This document shows positions 36,202 to 46,829 of a stretch of 64,000 bases of DNA, piece after piece (position 1 is the first letter of the stretch; each line of letters opens with the position of its first letter). Made by a program: the position numbers and the translations under genes. The DNA comes from Tethya wilhelma (Eukaryota > Porifera > Demospongiae > Tethyida > Tethyidae), in assembly GCA_964030475.1 (NCBI GenBank), contig CAXIPT010000009.1, positions 1,589,915-1,653,914 on the forward strand, read 5' to 3'. The notes below the pieces were generated by a model. It was not told where the DNA came from. It searched no databases and saw only the letters and a list, made by a program, of their open reading frames with translations.

Positions 36202-37684
36202 ATGCCTGGTCGGAGCAGCAAGCTTGTGAAGGCGTTTGACCTGGTGCCGGTCGTGGAGAGTGTCCTACCGGACAGGCCAAGAACAGAGGTAAGTGTTGAT
36301 GAGATGGAAATGACCTGAAATCAGCTGCCATGACAAAAATTATATGAAATGTTTATCACTGATTTTATTAAACTATATGTGCACAGATTATATGATATAT
36401 TGTATGCATATTGATGAAATGGGTAAGTCCCTATCATTAAATGTGATCCCATACAAGGCACTGTGAGTGTCCATCCACGACCCCTCTTCATGGTTGACTG
36501 CACCTATTTACCCTCAGGTAGTGTGTCTGACAATAGCGGAGAAGTGTCTGTACGCTGGAACTGGGTGTGGTCTCATCGTCTACTACCAGTTGGAGAGTAA
36601 CAAGACACCGCTGGGGAAGATCGTCTTCCAGTCAAAGGTCAGAGGTCGTATCCAACTGGGAGGAGAAAAGGTACGCAATTGCAATGATGTAATTGTTTAG
36701 GTCGTGGTTCAATAACTATTGCTGAGCAAGTGATATCTATTGTCTGTAGTTTACTGAGAAAATTAATGGTTTGGGAATTTTCAAGTAGTTTCATACTGAA
36801 AACATACATCTTTTGCCCATAAAGATGCCAATTGCAAGTGTTATTTTTTGATAAGTATTAGCTTTTCCACACAATTAGCTCTAATCTGTTCATAACTGAC
36901 CGTTGATAAGTCTGTGAGTGTTTCCAGCCAACTAGTCTTATCTCCAGTGGAGTTCATTCCACTCCCAAACCATTTCAGTTTCACTGTGATCTGATTGTAT
37001 ATCATTACCCTCCCTCCAGCGTAAACCAGTGCAGCAGTTGACAGTGGTGCCATCCATGAAGAAACTTCTGGCACTGGTGGATGGTTAGTTGTCATGTGAT
37101 TGTCACATGACTTGCAGCGATGGTCATGTGATAACTTCTCATTTGTAGGATTTCTCTATGTGATGCACATGAACACATTGGAACTGTACGACACAGGTCA
37201 AAAGGTCACCAGGGTAAGCACACACACACACACATACACGCTGGATTTTGTTTAAATCGATATTTTGTTTATAAATGATTCGTGCTGTAGATCCAATGTT
37301 ACTGCATTAATGAGAGCAAAAGTCAGCCTCAGTTGAAGTCAGGCACTCTTGAGGTGAGATACTCTTCAACTCTGTGTTGCTGCTATGCTTACAGCTTCTT
37401 TTTCGATTTTATTTTCTCTTAATTAGATCATTGTGGCCCCCCAGCGCAGGCGTCTCATCCAGCTGTACGCCCTCAGTGGCGATAAGATGGTGCATATGAG
37501 GGACTATGGCATACCAGAGGCCGCTCTCGCAATGGTGGGTGTGGCTTTGAACCTTTTGATGTCATGTGACACACTGATTCTATAAATAGGCACGTGATGG
37601 TGAGTCTGTGTGTATGGCATTGAGTCCTCAGAGTCAGCATGGGGAGGGCAAGTACATCGTGGTGAACATCTATGATGGTGGCAA

Positions 37685-37747
<63 letters not shown>

Positions 37748-38515
37748 TAGCTAGCTACTAGAGAAGGAAGGAGAATAAAGCTACGCAGTCACACAGACAT
37801 ACCCTCACACCCTCACACCCTCACATATTCTCACACATCCTCACCCCCGCTCACTATTAGCTGACTGACCTGCTCAGTTATGAGCCTGGTTCCACTCCAG
37901 TCGTCAGAAGAACTGGTAAAGGCCAGTTCCTAGTCAATGCTGGCCCCTATGGCGTCATCACCTTTGCCAGTGGAGTCTCAGATGTAAGTTGATAGCAATT
38001 ACATCATACACAAAAATGTTTAGAATTAAATTTTAGTCATTTTGACCACGTACCTTGAAGCTGCCAAGCCTGCCATGTAATGAATGTTTTTTCATATTAT
38101 TTCTGTGAACCAACACAACTAGCTGCCCATTTTACTGTCCTATACTGCTGGCATTCTTTGACATATTTGATTGGATGATAGTTGCTAAGTGTCCCTCCCC
38201 CTCCCTCCAGCGTCCGCCCATTGATTGGTCCACCTCTCCTCCGAGGTCAGCCACCTATCTTTTCCCGTACGTCATAGCCTGGTCAGAACGCTCCAGTCAG
38301 ATCCACGTCTACAACCTGTTGCACCAACGTTGTGTGCAGGAGATCCCTTACCCGGTATGATGATGACTGTGTGCATGATGTAATTATGATGTCATGGTAA
38401 AAATTGATGTTAATGAATGCAGAATGGTAGGTTTTTGGCGGATTTTTCCGGAAAGTTGTATGCAGCCATGGATCGCTCCATATACTACCTCCCACAGATA
38501 CCCCTGAGGGAGCAG
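36202..38515 (+). CDS. TGFBRAP1: TGFBRAP1/VPS3, N-terminal half
   Basis: Exons 36202-36288, 36518-36670, 37020-37083, 37149-37213, 37291-37353, 37427-37534, 37590-37685, 37861-37983, 38211-38354 and 38423-38515 join in phase to 332 codons. They form the citron-homology (CNH) beta-propeller: CLTIAEKCLYAGTGCG, KPVQQLTVVPSMKKLLALVD, VAPQRRRLIQLYALSGDK, DRPPIDWSTSP, YLFPYVIAW and SGKLYAAMDRSIYYLPQIPL, parallel to human TGFBRAP1 residues 1 to about 325. The next exon is not present before the N at 38756. The C-terminal half is at 2241-4442 on the other strand. About 150 residues between the halves are not seen in the window. Confidence 0.92.
37686..37742. repeat. (GA)n at a TGFBRAP1 donor
   Basis: The repeat starts inside the 5' splice site itself (GTGAGAGAGAG). 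Confidence 0.95.
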
Positions 38516-38618
38516 GTGAGGCAGGGAGACAATGTGGGGGGTACTATCAGTTTGATCTAAGTTTAGTTTCCCGTAGTTACACTTTATACAAAGATTAGGT
38601 TTTCATTGGTACATTCTG

Positions 38619-38755
38619 GGCTGTATCTCAGTCTAGGAAGGTCGTATTGAGCTGGGGTTGGTACCATTGTGATCAGCGTGAAGAGATCTTTCAAATGATA
38701 TATTTTGATGCCAGATTTAAATTTTGATGAAAATCATCAAAAACCATGGATTATA
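38619..38755. mobile_element. R1 MITE, left part
   Basis: Begins GGGCTGTATCTCAGTCTAGG, followed by the GAAGAGATCTTTCAAATGAT word; cut at its centre by the N at 38756. Confidence 0.75.
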
Positions 38756-38756
38756 N

Positions 38757-38778
38757 TGAGGCCACTTCATACACACAC

Positions 38779-38859
<81 letters not shown>

Positions 38860-39156
38860 TACACATCTGAGAGGAGCAGCCCAGCTTGGTGGCAGCGTTG
38901 GAGCCAGCAGTCTGACTGGTGAGCATGGCCATAGAGAAATGGAGAGAGCAAGTGTATCACTATCACCTCCATGTGTTTATCAATGACAGCTGGGTCCTGC
39001 TCCAGCCACTTCTTAGCTACCATGTCTGTGCAAGGGGCATATATCAGAGCCGATTATTGAAATTATGTCTGTGAGATAAATATTATCATAAAACTTGCAG
39101 TTTGGTTTCTGTGTGTCCGTCCATTTGGGTAGCTCTGTGAGAGGCTGTTCGTCACC
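38757..39156. other. 400-bp fragment between two Ns with unassigned exon-like pieces
   Basis: Holds a long (AG)n (38784-38857). The minus strand shows a splice-bounded piece encoding MVAKKWLEQDPAVIDKHME (about 39024-38966), a possible piece with QTAGSNAATKLGCSSQM (about 38915-38860), and GDEQPLTELPKWTDTQKP next to the N at 39157. I cannot assign these to a family, and they do not clearly continue the neighbouring NADH dehydrogenase. Confidence 0.35.
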
Positions 39157-39157
39157 N

Positions 39158-39199
<42 letters not shown>

Positions 39200-39330
39200 C
39201 GCATGCGCAAATGTGTGCATGTGTGTGTGTTACAAAAATTAATGGTAGTGATACATTGTACCATGTAGTACTATGGTATGAAGTCAGGTGACTATATCTA
39301 TTACATCATCACTTCCAGTGATCGACTCAC

Positions 39331-40818
39331 TTTTCAACATTATTCTGTACGTAGTTCAGTTGCACCTGCACCTGAGGATAGAGATGCTTGGCCTTGTCCA
39401 ACATGGCAACAAACTCGCTGTAGCTGAGATCTCCATCTCCGTTGATGTCTGCCTCTTTGAACAGCTCCTCCGCTTTACGTATCATCAGTTCTTGTTCGAT
39501 GGTGGAACAATCACCGATGGCAAACACACCCTCGGCGCCTTTGACACGAAGGAACTTGTCTGTCATCAGTGCACGGCTGGATATTGAAGCAAGAAAATCA
39601 AGATAAACTTGTTAGACAGTTATTATGATAATTTTCCTCACCCCTTTCCTTGAGCTGGTATTCTCTCCATCATCATCCTAGCAATGGGTACGGGAGAGAC
39701 ACCAGTCGACCAGACACAGATCCCATAAGGGTAGAGGGTCTTCTCTTTGCTCTTCTTGTTCACAACTGTCACAGCTTTAGGTGAAACCTCTGTCACTCTG
39801 AGAGAGAGAGAGAATGAGCGTGTGTGTTTGTGTGATCAATTTCAAATCAATCTCACCTTGCATTAGTAATGAGATCAACGCCGTCCATTTTAAACCTCTC
39901 CTCAGCATAGCTACTGATCTGTTGGTCATAAGTGTTCAAGATGTGATCCTGACTCTGAACCAGAGTCACTCTCACATGATCCTCGATTCCTGGGTAAATA
40001 CGGGAAATATCTTCACGCAGGAAGTCCCTTGCTTCTGCTGCAAACTCCACCCCAGTGGGCCCGCCCCCTACCACCATGAAGTGAAGCAGTCGCTTCTGTT
40101 CCTCCACTGATTGGCCAGGAATAGAAGCTGTTTCAACGAGGTCTATGATGACGTTTCGAATCTTTTGAGCATCTTCTATCTCCTTCAGAAAGAAGCAGTT
40201 CTCTTCAACTCCCGGCGTACGAAAGGTGTTTGTCTTTGCACCAACTGCCACTACAAGAAGATCGTAGCTGACGTTGAACTTGGACACAGCTCCGACAATG
40301 CCCGACTTGTCCTCACACACGATCTCCTTATTGTTGGGGTTGATGTCGACGCACTCCGCCTCTAGGAAGGTCACACCCTCCTTACGATGGTGCTTCTGGA
40401 TGAGTTTACGTATCGGCTCAACGATGCTACGGGATTCGACCGTTCCCACGGTAACACTTGGTAAGAGTGGCGAAAAGAGGAAATAATTTCGTGGGGATAC
40501 GATAGTGATGTCGAATTGTCCTGGCTGTAAGTGATTGAGCACGCTCAGTGCACCCCAACCTGTACCAAGAATGACCACTTTCTTTTTTGGTCCATCAAAA
40601 GTTGGTCTATTCAATTTCTTCATATATTTCACAGCATAATAGCTTCCAGTCAGGACCGCAGCACCTCCTAACGTCCACTTAGTAAACCTCCACAACCATC
40701 TTCCTTTGGGCTTCTTCCCTGGCCGACCTGAGGCCAGCTGTCTGGTCAACACAGCTGGAAATTTCTTGAGTAGAAACAGTGATTTAGCTGCTGTGCTAAG
40801 TGACTTGATAGTGGCCAT
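39331..40818 (-). CDS. Mitochondrial type II (alternative) NADH dehydrogenase with EF-hand
   Basis: Single-subunit, non-proton-pumping, rotenone-insensitive NADH:ubiquinone oxidoreductase (NDE/NDB type). Exons 40818-39857, 39797-39642 and 39576-39331 give 454 codons, then the 3' part is lost towards the N at 39157. The basic, hydroxylated N-terminus (MATIKSLSTAAKSLFLLKKF) fits a mitochondrial presequence, followed by a short hydrophobic segment. Two dinucleotide folds are present: VVILGTGWGALS for FAD and VVGGGPTGVEFAAEA for NADH. GVFAIGDCS is the FAD-binding C-terminal motif. A canonical EF-hand loop (DINGDGDLSYSE) follows, then YPQVQVQL as in plant and fungal calcium-regulated enzymes. The final quinone/membrane segment is missing. 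Start codons of this gene and the TRIM gene are 279 bp apart and divergent. Confidence 0.93.
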
Positions 40819-41097
40819 GAATTTCGGTGGCTAGCTTTGAATCGTCTCTCGCATAAACACACAAACAGGAAAGTTGTTTACGACCACGCCCATTAGTTTA
40901 CTCCTCCGCTCTCGATCTCCCAAAGGAAGTGGGCGTGGCAGGTCAAGATGGTGGGAGGGGCTCATTGCCATGGGGAATAATGTAAACACAAACAAATGAG
41001 AATGAGATCAGCGGGCACCTGACAGAAAATTGCTTTTAAGATCATTAATTACTAAAAATAAGCCATCACTGATGTTACCAAGTCTTGTAGCTACAAG
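40819..41097. promoter_or_regulatory. Divergent promoter, NADH dehydrogenase / TRIM-like
   Basis: 279 bp between start codons. Contains ACCACGCCCA and GTGGGCGTGG words (about 40884 and 40930), KLF/SP-type GC boxes in both orientations. Confidence 0.5.
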
Positions 41098-44000
41098 ATG
41101 GGCACCGGAGCATCCAAAAACAACCAAGTTAGACCAGGTAAATTAAACAGCAATAAAATATCATTTATCTAATACTTTAATACTTTCATTAGTTGCTTAA
41201 ACTGTTGGATTTTAATAGTATTATAAAACAACAAAAGATGCTAAATTATAAAATCCCTTCCCTACCATTCTCTAGGTACAGCTGCAGCTCCTATCTCAGT
41301 GCAGCCGGCGCCTGCTCACCATCAAGGTCTGGCCAGACTGAACAGCAGTAACTCTGCAACCTTCGGGCCACTGGACACCAGCCTGATGTCCAGAGGTTCT
41401 AATCCCATGTCACCAGGCAACAGCTCTGACGATACTCTCAAACGGTCCTCGTCCTCTCAGACCAGTGGCTCCCGAAGGAACAGCCTGTCCCGCGGAGGAA
41501 GTGGAGTCAGACGGCAGCACCTTGGCAGTGCAAAGAGGTTCACCCAGCCCGACCCGGTCGCCAGGAAACAGAGTGGGAAGAGATTCAGTCTTCGCACTGG
41601 AGACAGGTTGATGAGTCCATCCAGTGGGCTACCTCTACAAAGAGATCTTAGCCTGGTTGATCATGACTTTGGTGAATCATATCGAGGACAGCATAGTGGC
41701 AATGCCGGCCTGACAGTTCAGGACGAATTCTCCGAGGTCATATTTCTCAGGACGGATCCAAATCAGGCTCAGGAGAAGCCCATATCGCACTGCCAGCTGT
41801 GTGGAAACCAATTCACAAATCTTGGCATCCGCGTTCCCTTATTGCTCCTCTGCGGGCACACTTACTGCAGCAATTGTCTAGAAAAGGCCTGCGAGAGTAC
41901 CGCCTACCCGACGGCACTACGGTGTGGGATATGTATGATCATTACCCCTCTCGATCAACAATCCCCGAGCAGTCTACCTCACAACGAGGCCATCCTGGAG
42001 CTGATAGGATCAAAGGAATACTCTGCAATGTCCGACGAAAAGAACTTTGAAACGTGTGCTGAATGCGAGCGTAAGCATGCCGTGATGTACTGCAGCGAGT
42101 GCTCGGCATCTTACTGTGACAAATGTGGGAAGAAGGCTCATGAGGGGTCGCGGGTTCGAGCCAAACACAAACCAGTCTCCATCAACCTGAAACCAAGACC
42201 ACAGCCGACCTGTCGAAAACACCCAGGACAGAGCTGTGTGCTCTATTGTGAAACTGAAAAACAACCAATGTGTGTTTTGTGCAAGTTTTACAATCAACAC
42301 CGTTTTCACAAGTTTGACCTGATGAGCAAAGTGGCGTCAAAGTATTGCACATCTCTATCAGAGAGGATGAACGAGCTAGACAAGATGGAGAAACAACTGG
42401 ACACTGCTTCTCAAGCTCTCTACATGTCTGTTGAGGAAATCAACAGCAGTGCAAGAAAGGCACAAGATAGACTAGAAAGACACTTTTCAGGTGAGTAGCT
42501 AGCTATTGAACTATAAAAATGTTTGAGAATGATTTAAATTACCAGGCTTTGCTATTATGTTATATATTATGTTATAGATATGAGGAAGTCATATCTGGCA
42601 GCTCTGGAGAGAAGAGAGGCCATCTTGTTGGCTCTGGTGGACAAACAGGTGGAAGTGAAACAAGAAATGTTGGGAGAAGCAAGAATGGAGATAGCAGCTG
42701 CGAGAGCCAGAGTGTTGGCAGCCAGAGAAGAAGGTGAGTGACAAGAACACATAGCTACTGTTAGCGCTGCAGTGATATTACTCATGAATCTTGATTCTAT
42801 TTCAGCTATGAAGCTACTCCAATTAAACCCCATCACTACCCTGTTGTCACGACGACACATGGACATCAGCTTCGACCGAACTCTCAAACAGACCACATAC
42901 GACACCCACCTGTCCATCCCCCCCGATGTCCCTCTCTCCCTACTGCCAGACATCATGCCAACAGTGGCACAGTCACTAGGACAACATGGAGCCATCTTAC
43001 AGCTGCCACCCAAACCTAACTTGAACATGGAGGCAATTCTAGTCACTGCTAATGCCATCTCACTGGAATGGAGAGTCCCCAGTCAAACCACTGATGTTAC
43101 CTCGGACAGGACACTGACATACTCCCTCCATTGCTATGCTGATGTCCCCTTCAAGCTGAAGGGAAGGCTCAACTTCAAGAAGAGGCTGGCTGGTAGTGTG
43201 GTGACACCAGAGAGTGGCTTTGAAGAGATGAGTGATCTCAGCAGTGAGTCCAAGAACACCTTTCCCTCTGTCCCTCCCTCGTTGCTAGGCAGCAGGAATG
43301 TATCTCTTGTTGCACAGCAAGATCAGAATGTGCCCAATTCTGAACACAAAGATGCTTCAGGAATTACTGAAGAACAGAATAATGGGGTATCAGTCCCTGA
43401 CGGAGCGAAGGGTCTCGTTCTCAAACCAACCATTGCTACTAAAAACATAACCTCTTTGTTACCGGAACCGATTCGATTGCCCAAACCAGCCGATCCCAAT
43501 ACAGACAAGAAGCTACCCCAACTGCTGGTACATTCGGCAGCTAACCCTCCAAATCTCCCATCAAGACCGCCAACCAATCAAGTGTCAGGGGCCATACTCA
43601 ATCTCCCCCCATTAATAGTTAATAAACCACAAGGAGGTGGAATGAAATCATCGGAATCGGACACAGAACTGGTCAGCGTGACAACCAGTGGTGTATTTGC
43701 CGATTCAGAGGAAGACGATAGCACCACACCCATTGATAAGGAGCGTCCAATGAGAACACTGGAAGAGGATGAGTCATCAGAGAATCGTCAGATCAGCAAA
43801 GCAGAGAGTAGTTCAAGTTTTTCCGATACTAGTGACGAACTTCTAACTACCAGTGACTGTATGAACATGGGCAGGTTCTGCTGTGGATACGCCTTTGAGG
43901 AGATCTACTGTGGAGAGGCTGCCAGCTTCCACTACACCGGTCTAGTGGCAGGTGCTTCCTACTACTTCAGAGTGAGAGGGCACAACGCAGCTGGCTGGGG

Positions 44001-44138
44001 GCCTTGGAGCGACACCATCAAATGTAGGACAATTCTAGGGTGAGTATAATAACAGCTATAGGTGCCTACATGTGTCCATTAATATAATATTTATGTGTTG
44101 TGGAACTATTTTTTTCTTCTCCTCACAGGCACAATTAG
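41098..44138 (+). CDS. TRIM-like RING/B-box/coiled-coil/FN3 protein with N-myristoylation signal
   Basis: Probable E3 ubiquitin ligase. Exons 41098-41137, 41276-42490, 42578-42733, 42806-44039 and 44129-44138 give 884 residues. MGTGASKN is a textbook N-myristoylation start. A Ser-rich disordered region runs to about 170, then a RING (CQLCGNQF, LCGHTYCSNC, CGIC; about 178-228), B-box 1 (CAECERKHAVMYCSEC), B-box 2 (CRKHPGQSCVLYCETEKQPMC, the last Cys ending a 21-residue span) and a coiled coil across the exon 2-3 border. An FN3 domain starts near residue 560 (AISLEWRVP) and ends in SYYFRVRGHNAAGWGPWS. Some 230-250 disordered residues are inserted inside this FN3 fold. The order recalls class I TRIMs (TRIM9/67, MID), but there is no SPRY domain: the protein stops four residues after the FN3-containing exon. 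Confidence 0.85.
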
Positions 44139-44270
44139 GATGACATTTTTATTCGTTTTGAAATCATCGCTACAGCTATAATGATATAGAAGATGGAACT
44201 CTTTTTCTGAGTCTTTTTTTACTAATCTTTTTGTATGCAATATTTTCTCTTTATACATGCCATTCTAATA

Positions 44271-46754
44271 TTACAAATTGACAAGTTGCGAGTCAATGAA
44301 AAGAAACAGCTGGTCTTTCTTGGCCATTCTGATCAGTTTCACTATCGGCAAGGTGTCACAGCTGCCCTCCCAGCTGCTCTTCACACATCCCTCCACCCTC
44401 TGCAGTATTGTCTCCTTCTCTGTTCCACTCACAAGCACAACAATCTCCTTAGCTGCTATAATTGCTTCATAACTCAGGGACATCCTCTTGTGAGCTGTTA
44501 CTGGGTAGCTGTCATTAAGTGTCACAGTTTTTACCAGTTTACCACCAGCTGTTTCCATCACAGCTGCATCAGGGAACAGGGAAGCTACATGGCCATCACC
44601 ACCAAGGCCAAGAAGAGCCATATCCAGCTGGTCACTGTAGTGTAGCAGTTCTCTTTCGTATGACTCTGTTCCTCTGTCCTCAAGATGACACACCCCTCTA
44701 GCTAGGTGGATGGGCAGTGGATGGATGTTTTGAAATGGGACTGGGACTTGCGATAAAAGGAGCTTGGATAAAACTCTGATGTTAGAGTTCACGCTATCTC
44801 TCTGCACACAGCGTTCGTCTGTTTGCCACACATGTATATGTTGCCATGGAAACTGCAAATGATAATCCAATGCAATTGTCTCGTACAATAAAACTGGTGT
44901 CCTTCCTCCAGGCAATGCAACATGCCACGCCCCTCTCCGGTCCACAGCACTTTGGGCCGACCTGTACATCATATCAGCAATGAGTGTGGCCAGTCTAAAC
45001 CGTTCCCCTACTATCACTGGTTGGTCCAACAGCTCTGACCATCGGGTACTGTGTTCGTTGCTATGGAGCCTAGCTTCTCTCGACCAATGAGAACTTGGGA
45101 GTGTCTTTTGCTGAGGGTACAAGTGGGAGTGGCTAGAGGGGACGATCCTGCTCCCATCCAGGTAGAATCCAAGGTCGTAAAGGTCATCGTCTCTTGTGTA
45201 TATCGGCAGATGAAGAGATGAACCAGCTAGTTCAATCTCGTCTAGTAGGGGGGTCCAGATACGCCATGATTCCAAGAGGGTTTCTGTAGCAACAAAATAC
45301 TCCTTTCTGCCGACAAGAACAGCTTGGAGCAGTGAGATGTAAGCATTGGATTCCACGTCATTTTGAGGATAGTAGAACGTCTCTGTACAGCTGTTTGTAG
45401 TACTGGAATTAGACATATATAAAAACTCCTTCCCATTCCAGCCACTAGGCATCTCAACTCCAACTGATGGTATATTGGATACAATGATTCCAGGCTTAGA
45501 ATGTTTCTCATCTTGTACGATAAAAGTCACATGACTCTCACAGCCACACCCACCTTGAGGATAGACAAAATTGAATGAATTTTTCTTGAACACAACCTTA
45601 GCATAGGAGGACCGCTCCATGAGCTGTTTGCCAGAGATCAAGAAAATCGGAACTCTTGACCATTTTGGATCACGAGAAAAGAGAACCACAGTTGCAAACG
45701 TGGGGGTTTGTGAGCCATTGGTAGAGTTTGAGACGACTCCATCACCCTTCAAGTCCTCCTGGTAGCCATCGTACTGTCCTAGCAGTGTGTGGTGTAACCG
45801 CGGTGAGGGAAGGTGAGAGAGAGAGTCGAGTTTAGCACTCAGAATGGCGTCACTGCTATCATCTTTAGGCAGGTCCATGGTGAGAAATGACATCATCTCT
45901 GTCAGGTGATTCTGAAGAACATCGCGAATGACTCCGTATCTATCGTAGAATGAACTTCGACCTTGTATGTCCAGCCTTTCCTTCATGACAATCTCAATCC
46001 TTTCCACGTGGTCTCTGCTCCAGACAGCTGCCAGGCTCTCTCTGTTGGCCAGTCTGAAGGGAAGGATCTGTTGAACGCCAAACTTGCCATGGTAGTGATC
46101 AATTCTATACACTTCTTCTTCAGTGAGGTGTTCTGATATTTCCTGAGCTAGGAGTTTTGCCGAGGTTAGACCTTCACCAAAAGGTTTCTCCACCACAACT
46201 CTCATCCAGCTGTCCGGGTGTGGTCTAGCGTGGTCATCAATGCTGGCAATAATGGAGCGGTAAGCTGCCGGGGGGACAGACAGATAGAAGATACGACCCC
46301 CTTCAGTCATGTTTAGCTCATTGTAGATGCTCATAATGGTGGTTTGTAGCAGAACATAATCATCATCTTTTCCTAGCTGAACAAAATGGATGGACTGTTT
46401 GAAACGTGCCAGCGACTCTGAACATGAACGATCTCTCTCTTCGTTGCAGTGTATGTTAGTCGATATCACAGACCACATCTGGTTGCTATTGGCAACCAAT
46501 TTTCTTGTCCCTCCAAACACAAGCAACTCACATTCAGTGACATTCATGCTGCTCACGTGGTACAGTGCAGGCCATAAATACCGTTTTGCCAGGTCTCCTG
46601 TACTTCCAATCAGCACTAATGATGTGCCGCACCTCTTTGGACGGCTGCCCAACGTCCCAGCTGTTGCTAGAAGAGCTGAAAAGGCCAAAATCAGTCTCAT
46701 TTTCATCCTCACAGTCTCTGGAAGTCCACGTGGGTTGATTGAATTCATGCGCAT
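44271..46754 (-). CDS. H6PD: GDH/6PGL endoplasmic bifunctional protein (hexose-6-phosphate dehydrogenase)
   Basis: Oxidises glucose-6-phosphate in the ER lumen and hydrolyses the lactone, supplying NADPH there. One uninterrupted 827-codon exon. Near the N-terminus MKMRLILAFSALLATAGTLG is a signal peptide, then LVLIGSTGDLAKRYLWPALY (NADP fold) and RIDHYHGKFGVQ (catalytic Asp-His). The C-terminal third is 6-phosphogluconolactonase: VALPGGRTPVLLYE, WQTDERCV, and LLGLGGDGHVASLFPD. It ends LFIDSQLVNL with no KDEL-type signal, as in vertebrate H6PD. The lack of introns is unusual among its intron-rich neighbours. Its start is 75 bp from that of the divergent sarcoglycan gene. Confidence 0.97.
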   Translation of the reverse strand: MRMNSINPRGLPETVRMKMRLILAFSALLATAGTLGSRPKRCGTSLVLIGSTGDLAKRYLWPALYHVSSMNVTECELLVFGGTRKLVANSNQMWSVISTNIHCNEERDRSCSESLARFKQSIHFVQLGKDDDYVLLQTTIMSIYNELNMTEGGRIFYLSVPPAAYRSIIASIDDHARPHPDSWMRVVVEKPFGEGLTSAKLLAQEISEHLTEEEVYRIDHYHGKFGVQQILPFRLANRESLAAVWSRDHVERIEIVMKERLDIQGRSSFYDRYGVIRDVLQNHLTEMMSFLTMDLPKDDSSDAILSAKLDSLSHLPSPRLHHTLLGQYDGYQEDLKGDGVVSNSTNGSQTPTFATVVLFSRDPKWSRVPIFLISGKQLMERSSYAKVVFKKNSFNFVYPQGGCGCESHVTFIVQDEKHSKPGIIVSNIPSVGVEMPSGWNGKEFLYMSNSSTTNSCTETFYYPQNDVESNAYISLLQAVLVGRKEYFVATETLLESWRIWTPLLDEIELAGSSLHLPIYTRDDDLYDLGFYLDGSRIVPSSHSHLYPQQKTLPSSHWSREARLHSNEHSTRWSELLDQPVIVGERFRLATLIADMMYRSAQSAVDRRGAWHVALPGGRTPVLLYETIALDYHLQFPWQHIHVWQTDERCVQRDSVNSNIRVLSKLLLSQVPVPFQNIHPLPIHLARGVCHLEDRGTESYERELLHYSDQLDMALLGLGGDGHVASLFPDAAVMETAGGKLVKTVTLNDSYPVTAHKRMSLSYEAIIAAKEIVVLVSGTEKETILQRVEGCVKSSWEGSCDTLPIVKLIRMAKKDQLFLFIDSQLVNL

Positions 46755-46829
46755 GCGTGGGCGTTAGACATTAGCCACACCCCCATTCGAGACACCGCCC
46801 CCTGTTTGTGTGCTACTGCAGCCAACAAG
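46755..46829. promoter_or_regulatory. 75-bp divergent promoter, H6PD / sarcoglycan
   Basis: Start codons face away from each other with 75 bp between. It includes GCGCATGCG (about 46750), an NRF1-like palindrome that often marks bidirectional TATA-less promoters. Confidence 0.55.

Noticed and set aside
38757..39156. Cyclic-nucleotide phosphodiesterase N-terminus, suggested by the KKWLEQ segment
   Set aside because: Resemblance is limited to a few residues; not enough to name a family.
39331..40818. Fungal or algal contamination as source of the NADH dehydrogenase
   Set aside because: It lies 279 bp head-to-head from an animal-type TRIM gene without an N between them, and base use and intron style match the neighbours.
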